A stretch of DNA of 10,268 bases from Marinosulfonomonas sp. Lineage in GTDB: Bacteria > Pseudomonadota > Alphaproteobacteria > Rhodobacterales > Rhodobacteraceae. Made by a program: the position numbers and the translations under genes. The notes under the pieces are model-generated. The model was not told the origin of the DNA and made no database searches. It was given only the letters and a program-made list of their open reading frames with translations. Positions within the stretch are counted from its first letter, which is position 1. Each line of letters opens with the position of its first letter. This document shows, in pieces, positions 1 through 5,726 of this stretch. The stretch spans positions 1 to 10,268 of the forward strand of contig WGBJ01000451.1 of the NCBI GenBank assembly GCA_015494385.1, given 5' to 3'.

Positions 1-397
1 TAATTTCCAGTGTCAGACCGGTTTCGCGTTTCACCAAGCGGTGAAATTCGGACGAGTTTTTGGCCCGCCGGCAAGCCTCGGTCGCGACCAGCCGCATATT
101 TCTAACTTTATGGTTTTGCAGCTTTTTCTTGCAAATTCGCAAGGCCTGAACCGTGCGTTTGATCGACGCGCGACTAAGCCTTCCCGTCGCCTCAAGGCCC
201 GAGCCAAGCTGCACGGATTTGGAAAAACTGTCGACCACAGTGAACTGGTTCCCCTTTGGTTGGGCAATCAGCATGCGGCAACTATTTGTGCCCAGGTCCA
301 GTGCTGCGTAAAGCGGCGCCGGATCAGACGTTTTTGGCGCGGGTGGTTCAACCGCATCGGGGAACGCGCCCGCACCGGACAGACGCTTGGGCGTCAT
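1..397 (-). CDS. Ppx/GppA family phosphatase, N-terminal part (cut by window edge)
   Basis: The first 132 codons of an exopolyphosphatase / guanosine pentaphosphatase family protein are visible; the gene runs off the left edge. After a Pro/Ala-rich lead of about 28 residues the protein reads LYAALDLGTNSCRMLIAQP (residues 29-47). This is the phosphate-1 loop of the ASKHA (actin/Hsp70-like) ATPase fold, which in Ppx/GppA has the form DxGxNSxR. The later stretch MRLVATEACRRAKNS is the usual 'ATEAxRxAxN' signature. Family members hydrolyse inorganic polyphosphate from the chain end and/or convert pppGpp to ppGpp in the cytoplasm; which activity applies cannot be told here. The ATG at 397 is chosen because GGAGGG (405-410) lies 7 nt upstream; a GTG two codons earlier sits too close to that site. 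It is transcribed divergently from the folate operon. In relatives this gene often precedes the 23S rRNA methyltransferase gene rlmE, which would lie outside the window. Confidence 0.9.
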   Translation of the reverse strand, partial: MTPKRLSGAGAFPDAVEPPAPKTSDPAPLYAALDLGTNSCRMLIAQPKGNQFTVVDSFSKSVQLGSGLEATGRLSRASIKRTVQALRICKKKLQNHKVRNMRLVATEACRRAKNSSEFHRLVKRETGLTLEI

Positions 398-652
398 CGT
401 CACGCCCTCCTATTTCAAGTTATCCCCAAGGTAGCCCCGACAGCCCCCGTGTGCAAGGTGCCGATTGATCAATTTTGCGCCATTCATAACCTTCATGAGA
501 ATTATGATAGCGCCCGCCACTGGCCCCTTCGGCCCCGCTTGCATAGACAGGCAACATCAACGGGGCGTCGCAACACCGCCCCTGAATGTCGAAAACAGCC
601 CCTGAAGGCGTGGTATCCCCGCGTAAGGATGGAGTGTGAAAGGAATCAGCGA
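398..652. other. Divergent intergenic region, ppx-like gene / folate operon
   Basis: These 255 bp must carry the promoters for both the minus-strand phosphatase and the plus-strand folate operon. The only symmetry seen is a 10-bp palindrome ATTGATCAAT (about 463-472) and a TCATAA/TTATGA inverted repeat (484-507). Neither is convincing as a named operator, and no clear -35/-10 pair stands out. An open frame crosses the region on the plus strand but shows no coding signature. Confidence 0.4.
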
Positions 653-949
653 ATGCCCGATGTGACCATAGTTTACTGGCGTGATATTCCGGCCCAGGTT
701 ATTGTGGGCAAGGGACGGCGTGCCAGCAAGGTGCAGCTGGCAGAACGGTTCGAACAGGCGATTGACCGCGCCGCGATGAAGGTGGGGGCAGCCGGTACGG
801 ATGCCTATCTTGCCGAATGGCGGCGTGCGGCCCCTTATACTGTGGACGGGGACGCCGACCAGATCGCGGCAGACGAGGCCAGGCGCCTTGAAGCCGAATT
901 TGACGCCGAGCGGATCAAACAGCTGATTTCCAATGACGGATGGGCCTAG
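653..949 (+). CDS. Small 'virulence factor' family protein (Virulence_fact-like)
   Basis: A 98-aa soluble protein beginning MPDVTIVYWRDIPAQVIVGK. I recognise it as the small conserved family labelled 'virulence factor' (Pfam Virulence_fact) in alphaproteobacterial annotations. Its biochemical role is not established as far as I know, and the name is probably misleading here. No signal peptide, membrane segment or cysteine pair is seen; the second half is charged and helical-looking (ADEARRLEAEFDAERIKQL). It is the first gene of a three-gene operon, with 26 nt between its stop and the next start, so a cytoplasmic role in one-carbon or corrinoid metabolism is a better guess than virulence. The start at 653 is favoured by AAAGGA about 8 nt upstream and by the family's usual N-terminus. 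An in-frame ATG at 629 would add eight residues, and the frame stays open far upstream over the antisense phosphatase gene. Confidence 0.8.
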   Translation: MPDVTIVYWRDIPAQVIVGKGRRASKVQLAERFEQAIDRAAMKVGAAGTDAYLAEWRRAAPYTVDGDADQIAADEARRLEAEFDAERIKQLISNDGWA

Positions 950-975
950 GTCCGAATTCCATAAAGGAGGCCGTA

Positions 976-1911
976 ATGGCGCTGTTGCATTTCAAAAAGA
1001 AACCCGAGGCAGGCCCCCTGCCCGTCAATCCACAGCTTGAGGCCTTTCTGAAAGGGTATTCGATCGAGGTGATGCCCCGCACCGCCGCCAAGGTCGAGGA
1101 CTTCACCGCTCTGCTGCCCAAAGGCACCCGCGTTTATGTGGCCCACATCGAGGGCACCCCGATCGAGGACATGGTGGCCACCGCCGCACGCCTGTCTGCG
1201 GATGGCTTTGACGTGATGCCGCATTTCCCCGCCCGCATCATTGCCGACCGCGCCACACTGGCCGACTGGGTTTCGCGTTATAGGGGTGAAGCGGATGTAA
1301 CGCAGGCGCTTTTGCTTGCCGGCGGGGTCTCTAAACCATTGGGAGAGTTCGACAATTCCATGCAACTGCTGGAAACGGGTCTTTTTGATTCGGCCGGTTT
1401 CACGAATCTGCATTTTGCCGGCCATCCCGAGGGCAATCGCGATATTGATCCGGACGGATCGGACAAAAATGTGATGGAGGCACTGCGCTGGAAACAGGAT
1501 TTCTCCAACCGTTCGGACGCCAAAACCGCGCTGGCCACCCAGTTTGTTTTCGAGGCAAAGCCGGTGATCGAATCGGCCGATGCGCTCAAGGACGCAGGCA
1601 TCGACATGCCGATCCATCTGGGCATCGCCGGTCCGGCCAAATTGCAAACGCTGGTGAAATTCGCCATCGCCTGCGGTGTTGGCCCGTCCCTGAAAGTGCT
1701 GCAAAAACGCGCCAAGGATATGACCAAACTGTTGCTGCCGTTCGAGCCGACAGATCTGCTGACCGAACTGGCCGCCTACAAGGCCGAAAACCCCGATTCA
1801 AACATCGCCCGGGTGCATTTCTTCCCCTTGGGTGGTATCAAGACAAACGCAAACTGGGCCATCGCGCATGGCGGCACATCCGCCATTCCGGCCAACCAAA
1901 CCCAAGATTAA
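976..1911 (+). CDS. Methylenetetrahydrofolate reductase-like protein (divergent MetF)
   Basis: A 311-aa TIM-barrel protein of the MTHFR (MetF) family, which reduces 5,10-methylene-H4folate to 5-methyl-H4folate with FAD and is reversible in some C1 users. Landmarks: SIEVMPR at 29-35, matching the MetF FEFFPPR segment with its Glu at residue 31; HIEGTPIEDM (57-66); LAGGVSKPLGEF (114-125); FAGHPEGN (147-154); ATQFVFE (187-193), matching MetF TQFFFD with its Gln; and HLGIAGPA, equivalent to MetF 'PGIMP'. Oddly, the Asp of E. coli 'LRGD' (Asp120, near the flavin) aligns with Gly117. The start at 976 is set by AAAGGAGG (963-970) 5 nt upstream; the longer frame from 940 overlaps the previous gene's end. 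The next gene follows 9 nt after the stop, so both are surely cotranscribed. Redox activity is inferred from the family, not shown. Confidence 0.85.
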   Translation: MALLHFKKKPEAGPLPVNPQLEAFLKGYSIEVMPRTAAKVEDFTALLPKGTRVYVAHIEGTPIEDMVATAARLSADGFDVMPHFPARIIADRATLADWVSRYRGEADVTQALLLAGGVSKPLGEFDNSMQLLETGLFDSAGFTNLHFAGHPEGNRDIDPDGSDKNVMEALRWKQDFSNRSDAKTALATQFVFEAKPVIESADALKDAGIDMPIHLGIAGPAKLQTLVKFAIACGVGPSLKVLQKRAKDMTKLLLPFEPTDLLTELAAYKAENPDSNIARVHFFPLGGIKTNANWAIAHGGTSAIPANQTQD

Positions 1912-1920
1912 GGACCATCC

Positions 1921-2880
1921 ATGACCCGCACCGTTATCGAGAGCAAAACCAAAACCATCACCATCGGCTTTGACGAACCCTTCTGCGTGATCGGCGAGCG
2001 GATCAACCCGACCGGCCGCAAGAAACTGGCCGCCGAACTGGAAGCGGGCGATTTTTCGACCGTGGAAATGGATGCGCTGAACCAGGTGGCCTGCGGCGCC
2101 ACCATGCTGGATATCAACGCGGGGGTTGTTTACAACTCCAACCCCAACCCGAATGAAACCGAACCGCCCCTGATGACCAAAATGATTGAACTGGTTCAAG
2201 GGCTTGTCGATATTCCTTTATGTATCGACAGCTCGGTCGCCGCCGCGCTTGAGGCCGGTTTGCAAGCCTGCGAAGGCCGCCCGTTGCTGAACTCGGTGAC
2301 TGGCGAGGAAGAAAAGCTGGAGTTGATCCTGCCGCTGGCGAAAAAGTATAACGTGCCCGTGGTCGCCATTTCCAACGATGACACCGGCATTTCCGAAGAT
2401 CCCGAGGTGCGCTTTGCTGTCGCCAAAAAGATTGTCGAGCGCGCCGCCGATTTCGGCATCCCCGCGCATGACATCGTGGTGGACCCGCTGGTGATGCCAA
2501 TTGGCGCAATGGCCGGTGCGGGCCAGCAGGTGTTCACCCTTGTGCGCCGCCTGCGTAACGAGTTGGGCGTGAACACCACCTGTGGCGCCTCGAACATCAG
2601 TTTCGGCCTGCCTCACCGGCACGGCATCAATGCCGCCTTCCTGCCGATGGCCATTGCCTCGGGCATGACCAGCGCCATTATGAACCCGCTGCGCCCCGTT
2701 GAGATGGAAGCGATCAAAGCCGCCAACCTGTTGATGAACCATGACCCCCACGGGGCCGAGTGGATCAAATTCGGCCGGGTGCTGGATGCGGTCGAGGCAG
2801 GCACGCCTTTCCCCGAAGCCTCGAAAGCGGCAAACGCAGCCGGGGCTGGTCGCGGTGGTCGTCGGCGTCGGCGCGGCTAG
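1921..2880 (+). CDS. Methyltetrahydrofolate:corrinoid methyltransferase (pterin-binding domain protein)
   Basis: A 319-aa cytoplasmic DHPS-like TIM barrel related to the pterin-binding domain of cobalamin methionine synthase MetH and to AcsE. It should move the methyl group of 5-methyl-H4folate to, or from, a corrinoid protein. Motifs in order: CVIGERINPTGR (22-33); ALNQVACGATMLDINAGV (52-69); PLCIDSS (99-105); LLNSVTGEE (122-130); VAISNDDTG (148-156); VVDPLV (186-191); CGASNISFGLPHRHG (221-235), with the Asn (225) that contacts the pterin in AcsE. The barrel ends near residue 300 and is followed by an Ala/Gly then Arg-rich tail ending GRGGRRRRRG, absent from the classic ~260-aa AcsE. The start follows AAGGA by 6 nt and lies 9 nt after the MTHFR-like gene. 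No homocysteine-binding, B12-binding or reactivation domain occurs in this window, so its partners must be encoded elsewhere. Confidence 0.88.
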   Translation: MTRTVIESKTKTITIGFDEPFCVIGERINPTGRKKLAAELEAGDFSTVEMDALNQVACGATMLDINAGVVYNSNPNPNETEPPLMTKMIELVQGLVDIPLCIDSSVAAALEAGLQACEGRPLLNSVTGEEEKLELILPLAKKYNVPVVAISNDDTGISEDPEVRFAVAKKIVERAADFGIPAHDIVVDPLVMPIGAMAGAGQQVFTLVRRLRNELGVNTTCGASNISFGLPHRHGINAAFLPMAIASGMTSAIMNPLRPVEMEAIKAANLLMNHDPHGAEWIKFGRVLDAVEAGTPFPEASKAANAAGAGRGGRRRRRG

Positions 2881-2890
2881 TTACGCAACC

Positions 2891-2916
2891 ATTCTGTTTT
2901 ACTGAAAACACAGAAT
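2891..2916. other. AT-rich hairpin after the folate operon
   Basis: ATTCTGT at 2891-2897 is mirrored by ACAGAAT at 2910-2916, with further T/A pairing around the loop ACTG. It begins 11 nt after the operon's stop. It could be an operon-end structure, but the stem is AT-rich and no T-run follows, so calling it an intrinsic terminator would be too strong. Confidence 0.35.
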
Positions 2917-3039
2917 ACCAATTTTCGAAACAGTATAGGCTTGATTAGTAATGCAAACTTGGCTTTTGCATGCTATTGCGGTCGAAAGGCGCTGGTCTTT
3001 TAACGAGTTCTGGTCAGCTGTGAAATGAAGAGGTCAAAT

Positions 3040-3663
3040 ATGTTTTACAAAAAATTACTTACCCCGATTATGCTAGCAGGGGTTCTTCTTTTGTCTGCCT
3101 GTGGCGCAAAATGGGAAACAACCTATCCTGACGACATCAACCCCGACGTGTCCAAAGGCTGGCGTGTTGTGGCCGTTGATGTTCGCGTCCCGAGTTCCCT
3201 TTCGGTTTCCGAAGCCAACACTTATGCCCCCGACGCCGATATCGTCTGGCGCGAAGATCCCTATGGCAAAGGCAGCCGCTACCAGCAGGTTGATGCAATT
3301 CTAACCGAAGCCGTTAAACGCGGCGCCAAGGTTCTGCATGGCAGCAAGCCCGTCAAACTGGTCATTGTCCTGCAGCAATTCCACGCACTTAGCGAAAAAG
3401 CACGCTACGGGTTGAACAATGCCGGTGTGCACAACATCGTCTTTACAGCGCAGGTATTCGATGCCCGCACGGGTAAACCGCTTACAAATCCTGACCTGAT
3501 CAAGGCCGATCTTGTGGCATATGTCGGCGAACAGGCCATCGAGGCCGAGCGCAAGGGTCTGACGCAAAAAGTGCGGATCACTGATCACGTCTCCAAAGTG
3601 ATTGCAGGCTGGCTCAGCCATACTGTTGACGTGCGCGGTAAATTCTCGCGCAGCGGTCGATAA
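3040..3663 (+). CDS. Lipoprotein, DUF6778-like
   Basis: A 207-aa predicted lipoprotein. The N-terminus is a lipoprotein signal peptide (MFYKKLLTPIML, then a hydrophobic run) ending in the lipobox LSAC with the lipidated Cys at residue 21. The mature part carries WRVVAVDVRVPSSLSVSEAN and DADIVWREDPYG, then a mixed alpha/beta region with KLVIVLQQFHALSEKARYG and NIVFTAQVFDARTG. I associate this pattern with the DUF6778 family of rhodobacterial lipoproteins, whose function is unknown. With Gly after the Cys and no Asp at +2, outer-membrane or periplasmic-face anchoring is likely but unproven. The start at 3040 is preferred over 3025 because AGAGG (3029-3033) lies 6 nt upstream; the earlier ATG has no good site. 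It is separated by 159 nt from the folate operon and followed by strong hairpins, so it is probably a single-gene transcript. Confidence 0.75.
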   Translation: MFYKKLLTPIMLAGVLLLSACGAKWETTYPDDINPDVSKGWRVVAVDVRVPSSLSVSEANTYAPDADIVWREDPYGKGSRYQQVDAILTEAVKRGAKVLHGSKPVKLVIVLQQFHALSEKARYGLNNAGVHNIVFTAQVFDARTGKPLTNPDLIKADLVAYVGEQAIEAERKGLTQKVRITDHVSKVIAGWLSHTVDVRGKFSRSGR

Positions 3664-3666
3664 AAA

Positions 3667-3692
3667 ACCGCCCGGCGTAAGTGCCGGACGGT
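3667..3692. other. GC-rich hairpin after the lipoprotein gene
   Basis: ACCGCCCGGC (3667-3676) pairs with GCCGGACGGT (3683-3692) with one mismatch and a 6-nt loop, four bases after the lipoprotein stop codon. No T-run follows. It may act as a 3' stabilising stem in front of the true terminator at 3707-3740. Confidence 0.55.
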
Positions 3693-3706
3693 CAATAATT
3701 CTTGAG

Positions 3707-3740
3707 AAAGGCGCGTCGGAAAACCGGCGCGCCTTTTCTT
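3707..3740 (+). terminator. Rho-independent terminator, probably bidirectional
   Basis: AAAGGCGCGTCGG (3707-3719) pairs with CCGGCGCGCCTTT (3724-3736), with one wobble and the loop AAAA, followed on the plus strand by TTTTCTTT. This ends the lipoprotein transcript. Read on the minus strand the same stem is followed by CTTTCTC, a weaker T-rich tail, so it can also serve the convergent P460-like gene, whose stop codon begins at its edge. Confidence 0.85.
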
Positions 3741-4306
3741 TACTTCATCATCATGTCAGCGATGGGCGCGTTGGTGGTAAAGATATAGTCATTCCCGTCC
3801 GCACCCGAATGACAAGCGATACAGCCCTTGTCCATGCCCTTGGCCACCTTGCCCGCAAGGCTCATGCCTTTGGGGTTCTTGTCCAGTGACCCATCCGGCA
3901 GAAATTTGGCCCAGAACCAGTTCTGGTTATCCGCATCAAACCCGTCCTCGCGTTTGTACATCACCGTGATGGCCCCCAGATGCTTGCCCGGTTCGGCAAT
4001 GATCTGGTCCGCCTCGACTTCGGCAGGGCCATAGTTGCGTTTCACAATCAATGCGCCCGTGTGATCGCCGATCTTGGCCGAGGAATAGAATGTCTCCAGC
4101 ATCGCCCCGTGCGGCGCTGTGCCCTCGTAAGGGAAGGATTTGATCGCATGGTCCCCCACAAGGTTTTGCGCCTGCATCGCCTCCCAGATCAGTTTGGCAT
4201 AGGCCAGATCATCATCCGACCCGAACGGGGCCATCTGGGCACTGGCCGTGCCCACGCTCAATCCCAACGCCAGAACGGCAACGGTGCTTTTCATCAGATT
4301 TCTCAT
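3740..4306 (-). CDS. Exported cytochrome P460-like c-type haem protein
   Basis: A 188-aa periplasmic protein with a Sec signal peptide (MRNLMKSTVAVLALGLSVG, cleavage likely after ASA, residue 23). It has a single haem c attachment motif near its C-terminus, GCIACHS (161-167), followed by NDYIFTT. The late CxxCH, the preceding NWFWAKFLPDGS (129-140) and the overall size fit the cytochrome P460 family, whose members bind a haem c further cross-linked to a lysine and oxidise hydroxylamine or act on NO. Lysines upstream (for instance in LIVKRNYG, 86-93) could be the cross-link, but this cannot be decided by reading, and the P460 label is a family guess. The start at 4306 has AAGGGAG 6 nt upstream, whereas the frame can be extended nine codons without a site. 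It is divergent from a cytochrome c gene 179 bp away, which suggests coordinated electron-transfer roles. Confidence 0.7.
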   Translation of the reverse strand: MRNLMKSTVAVLALGLSVGTASAQMAPFGSDDDLAYAKLIWEAMQAQNLVGDHAIKSFPYEGTAPHGAMLETFYSSAKIGDHTGALIVKRNYGPAEVEADQIIAEPGKHLGAITVMYKREDGFDADNQNWFWAKFLPDGSLDKNPKGMSLAGKVAKGMDKGCIACHSGADGNDYIFTTNAPIADMMMK

Positions 4307-4485
4307 GGGTTTCTCCCTTGGCTTCCAATTCAATCTTGCCTCACCTTAGCCTGCGACAATCTGTCAGGTGAAATCACCTTCACGGAACAAACCATCACCA
4401 TAGCGTGATAGGTTTTGAGCCAAAGATGAGTGGACAGCGCGCCCTGTTCCGCCCCACCCTAGGGCGAAACACGGAGACTGAACCC
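4307..4485. promoter_or_regulatory. Divergent promoter region between two cytochrome genes, with palindromes
   Basis: These 179 bp hold the control region for both haem proteins. Two palindromes lie near the middle: AGGTGA-AA-TCACCT (4366-4379), perfect in both arms, and ATCAC-N6-GTGAT (4394-4409). The heptamer TCACCTT also occurs at 4341-4347. These are plausible operator sites for a shared regulator. They do not match the FNR/Dnr consensus well and I cannot name the factor. Confidence 0.4.
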
Positions 4486-5202
4486 ATGAAAACCGCTGCC
4501 CTCCTTCCTGCCCTTGTTCTTGCTTTCAACGCCGCTGGCACTCATGCACAGGATGCGGATGCCGGCCGGCTTGTCTTTAGAAAATGTGCCGCCTGTCACC
4601 AGATCGGCGATGGGGCCAAAAACGGGGCCGGACCTGTTTTAACCGGCATCATCGGCCGTCCTGCAGGCAGCTATGACGGGTTTCGCTATTCGAAATACAT
4701 GGTAGCGGCAGGCAAGGCCGGACATGTCTGGGACGAGGACAGTATTTTTGAATACATCAGCAACCCGACCAAATACCTGCGCAAAATTCTGGACAACCCG
4801 CGCGCCAAGGCAAAAATGCGGTTCAAACTGAAATCCGAGGCGGACCGGCGCAACGTCATCGCCTATCTGGCCACCTACCAGACCACAATGGGCGAGGCTC
4901 CCGAGGCGATGGAGCAAATGACCGCCCTGCCCTCGACCGACACGCCCGGGCGGGTTTGCGTCACCAACGGGGCAATGGCCGAGCATCTGTTCATTGTGGA
5001 AACCGAAAACGCCCGCATTTCCGAGATGCTGAAACCCGGTCAACAACTGTGTAGCGATGGCGTGCAAGGCGGGAAAATCAGCGTATTCGAACACCCTGAC
5101 GATCAGGAAGGCTGCACCCGCCTGATGGCCCCGAACAAAAGCGACACCCTGGTGCGCTATATGGAGTTTGACCGCTGCGAATGGGGAACGCACAACCAAT
5201 AG
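4486..5202 (+). CDS. Periplasmic class I cytochrome c with four-cysteine C-terminal extension
   Basis: A 238-aa exported protein. A signal peptide (MKTAALLPALVLAFNAAG, cleavage near residue 21 at HAQ) precedes a cytochrome c2-like domain (about 23-132). This has the haem motif KCAACHQ (33-39), NGAGPVLTGIIGR (46-58), FRYSKYM (66-72) and a likely axial Met in KAKMRFKL (residue 111), followed by the C-terminal helix NVIAYLATY. A normal c2 would end there. About 105 more residues follow, with cysteines at 158, 189, 210 and 231 and no CxxCH, probably two disulfides. I do not recognise this extension. The start at 4486 has GGAG at 4473-4476 and begins a proper signal peptide; the frame is open 27 codons further upstream but without signal character. 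It is divergent from the P460-like gene. It should act as a soluble periplasmic electron carrier, with the partner unknown. Confidence 0.85.
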   Translation: MKTAALLPALVLAFNAAGTHAQDADAGRLVFRKCAACHQIGDGAKNGAGPVLTGIIGRPAGSYDGFRYSKYMVAAGKAGHVWDEDSIFEYISNPTKYLRKILDNPRAKAKMRFKLKSEADRRNVIAYLATYQTTMGEAPEAMEQMTALPSTDTPGRVCVTNGAMAEHLFIVETENARISEMLKPGQQLCSDGVQGGKISVFEHPDDQEGCTRLMAPNKSDTLVRYMEFDRCEWGTHNQ

Positions 5203-5216
5203 GGCCGCGCAAAATA

Positions 5217-5264
5217 ATGATGGCGGCGCTGTTAAAGCCCCGCCATCATAATACGTTCTTTTCG
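5217..5264 (+). terminator. Intrinsic terminator after the cytochrome c gene
   Basis: ATGATGGCGGCGCT (5217-5230) pairs with AGCCCCGCCATCAT (5236-5249) with one mismatch around a short loop, then AATACGTTCTTTTC follows. The stem begins 15 nt after the stop codon. It lies between convergent genes and may also help end the minus-strand transcript from 5282, although the minus-strand tail is only weakly T-rich. Confidence 0.7.
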
Positions 5265-5281
5265 ATTGCCTCGTGCCAGCC

Positions 5282-5536
5282 TTAGCTGGGCGACGGGCAG
5301 GCACTGCCGTTGCAGATCACTTTGGTTGTGTCCACATTCAGGACACCCAACCCTTCAACGTCAATCAGGTAAAACCCGTTTTTGACATCATCCAGCTGAC
5401 CAACCAGAAACAAGGTTCCGTCATAGGACTCCAATGTGATCTGGGTGTTGTCCGAACCCGCAAACGCCACACCGGAAATCACAGTTGACAAAGCAACAAT
5501 TCCGGCACCGATCTTAGAAGAAAAACTTCCAAACAT
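5282..5536 (-). CDS. Small secreted protein, stand-alone copy of the neighbour's N-terminal domain
   Basis: An 84-aa protein with a signal peptide (MFGSFSSKIGAGIVALS, cleavage near AFA, residue 26) and a mature domain of about 58 residues. Residues 34-81 align without gaps to residues 43-90 of the 544-aa PstS-like/OmpA protein encoded just upstream on the same strand. I count 23 identities in 48 by hand, including the glycines, the LxLxGxLD core and a C-x4-C pair (Cys75 and Cys80, shared ending 'C-N/E-G-x-A-CP'). Both proteins also begin MFG. It ends two residues after the shared region, so it is the domain alone, not a truncated fusion gene. AGGAG at 5547-5551 lies 10 nt before the start. 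The likely fold is a small periplasmic beta-rich unit with one disulfide; its partner is unknown. It has its own promoter candidate upstream, so it is probably monocistronic. Confidence 0.75.
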   Translation of the reverse strand: MFGSFSSKIGAGIVALSTVISGVAFAGSDNTQITLESYDGTLFLVGQLDDVKNGFYLIDVEGLGVLNVDTTKVICNGSACPSPS

Positions 5537-5620
5537 AGTTACTGTACTCCTAACACATACTGATCTTGGTGGCCTGCAAAATCGCAGACCGTCACACACA
5601 TGGCGATTGAACCGCCGTTT

Positions 5621-5638
5621 ACCAATGCCCCCATTGGT
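5621..5638. promoter_or_regulatory. Perfect palindrome at the start of the small secreted protein's transcript
   Basis: ACCAATG (5621-5627) and CATTGGT (5632-5638) form a perfect inverted repeat with 4 nt between the arms. It overlaps the putative -10 element and the expected transcription start of the minus-strand gene at 5536, so it could be a repressor operator or a hairpin at the very 5' end of the mRNA. Confidence 0.5.
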
Positions 5639-5666
5639 TATATGATCTACGCTCCTGATCCGCCAA
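5637..5666 (-). promoter_or_regulatory. Sigma70-type promoter candidate for the small secreted protein
   Basis: On the minus strand TTGGCG (5661-5666) and TATAAC (5637-5642) are separated by 18 bp, a good housekeeping match. Transcription would start near 5630 and give a 5' leader of roughly 95 nt before the ATG at 5536. Confidence 0.45.
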
Positions 5667-5699
5667 CAACAACACTACCTTTTAGACAGTGTTTTAACT

Positions 5700-5726
5700 A
5701 AAAAATCCGGAAATAAGCCCCGGATT
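5700..5726 (-). terminator. Second minus-strand terminator-like hairpin
   Basis: On the minus strand AATCCGG (5720-5726), a 9-nt loop and CCGGATT (5704-5710) form a perfect 7-bp stem followed by a run of Ts (5700-5705). It lies about 130 nt beyond the strong terminator of the PstS-like/OmpA gene, so it is either a backup or the end of a separate short transcript. Confidence 0.5.

Noticed and set aside
31..267. Minus-strand open frame of 78 codons
   Set aside because: It is in a different frame from the phosphatase on the same strand and is Arg/Pro-rich without motifs; it is a shadow.
463..472. ATTGATCAAT as an FNR site
   Set aside because: FNR sites are TTGAT-N4-ATCAA; here the half sites overlap with no spacer, so the match is only superficial.
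41..652. Long plus-strand open frame upstream of the 'virulence factor' gene
   Set aside because: It lies over the antisense Ppx/GppA coding sequence, whose DLGTNSCR and ATEA motifs are clear. The upstream translation has no family character, while the real protein begins at 653 with a ribosome binding site.
946..1704. Long minus-strand open frame opposite the MTHFR-like gene
   Set aside because: A mirror frame of a GC-rich gene; the composition is His/Gln/Gly-rich with no domain, and the sense strand has clear motifs.
3025..3039. Earlier ATG for the lipoprotein
   Set aside because: No good ribosome binding site precedes 3025, while AGAGG is correctly spaced for 3040; either start gives the same lipobox.
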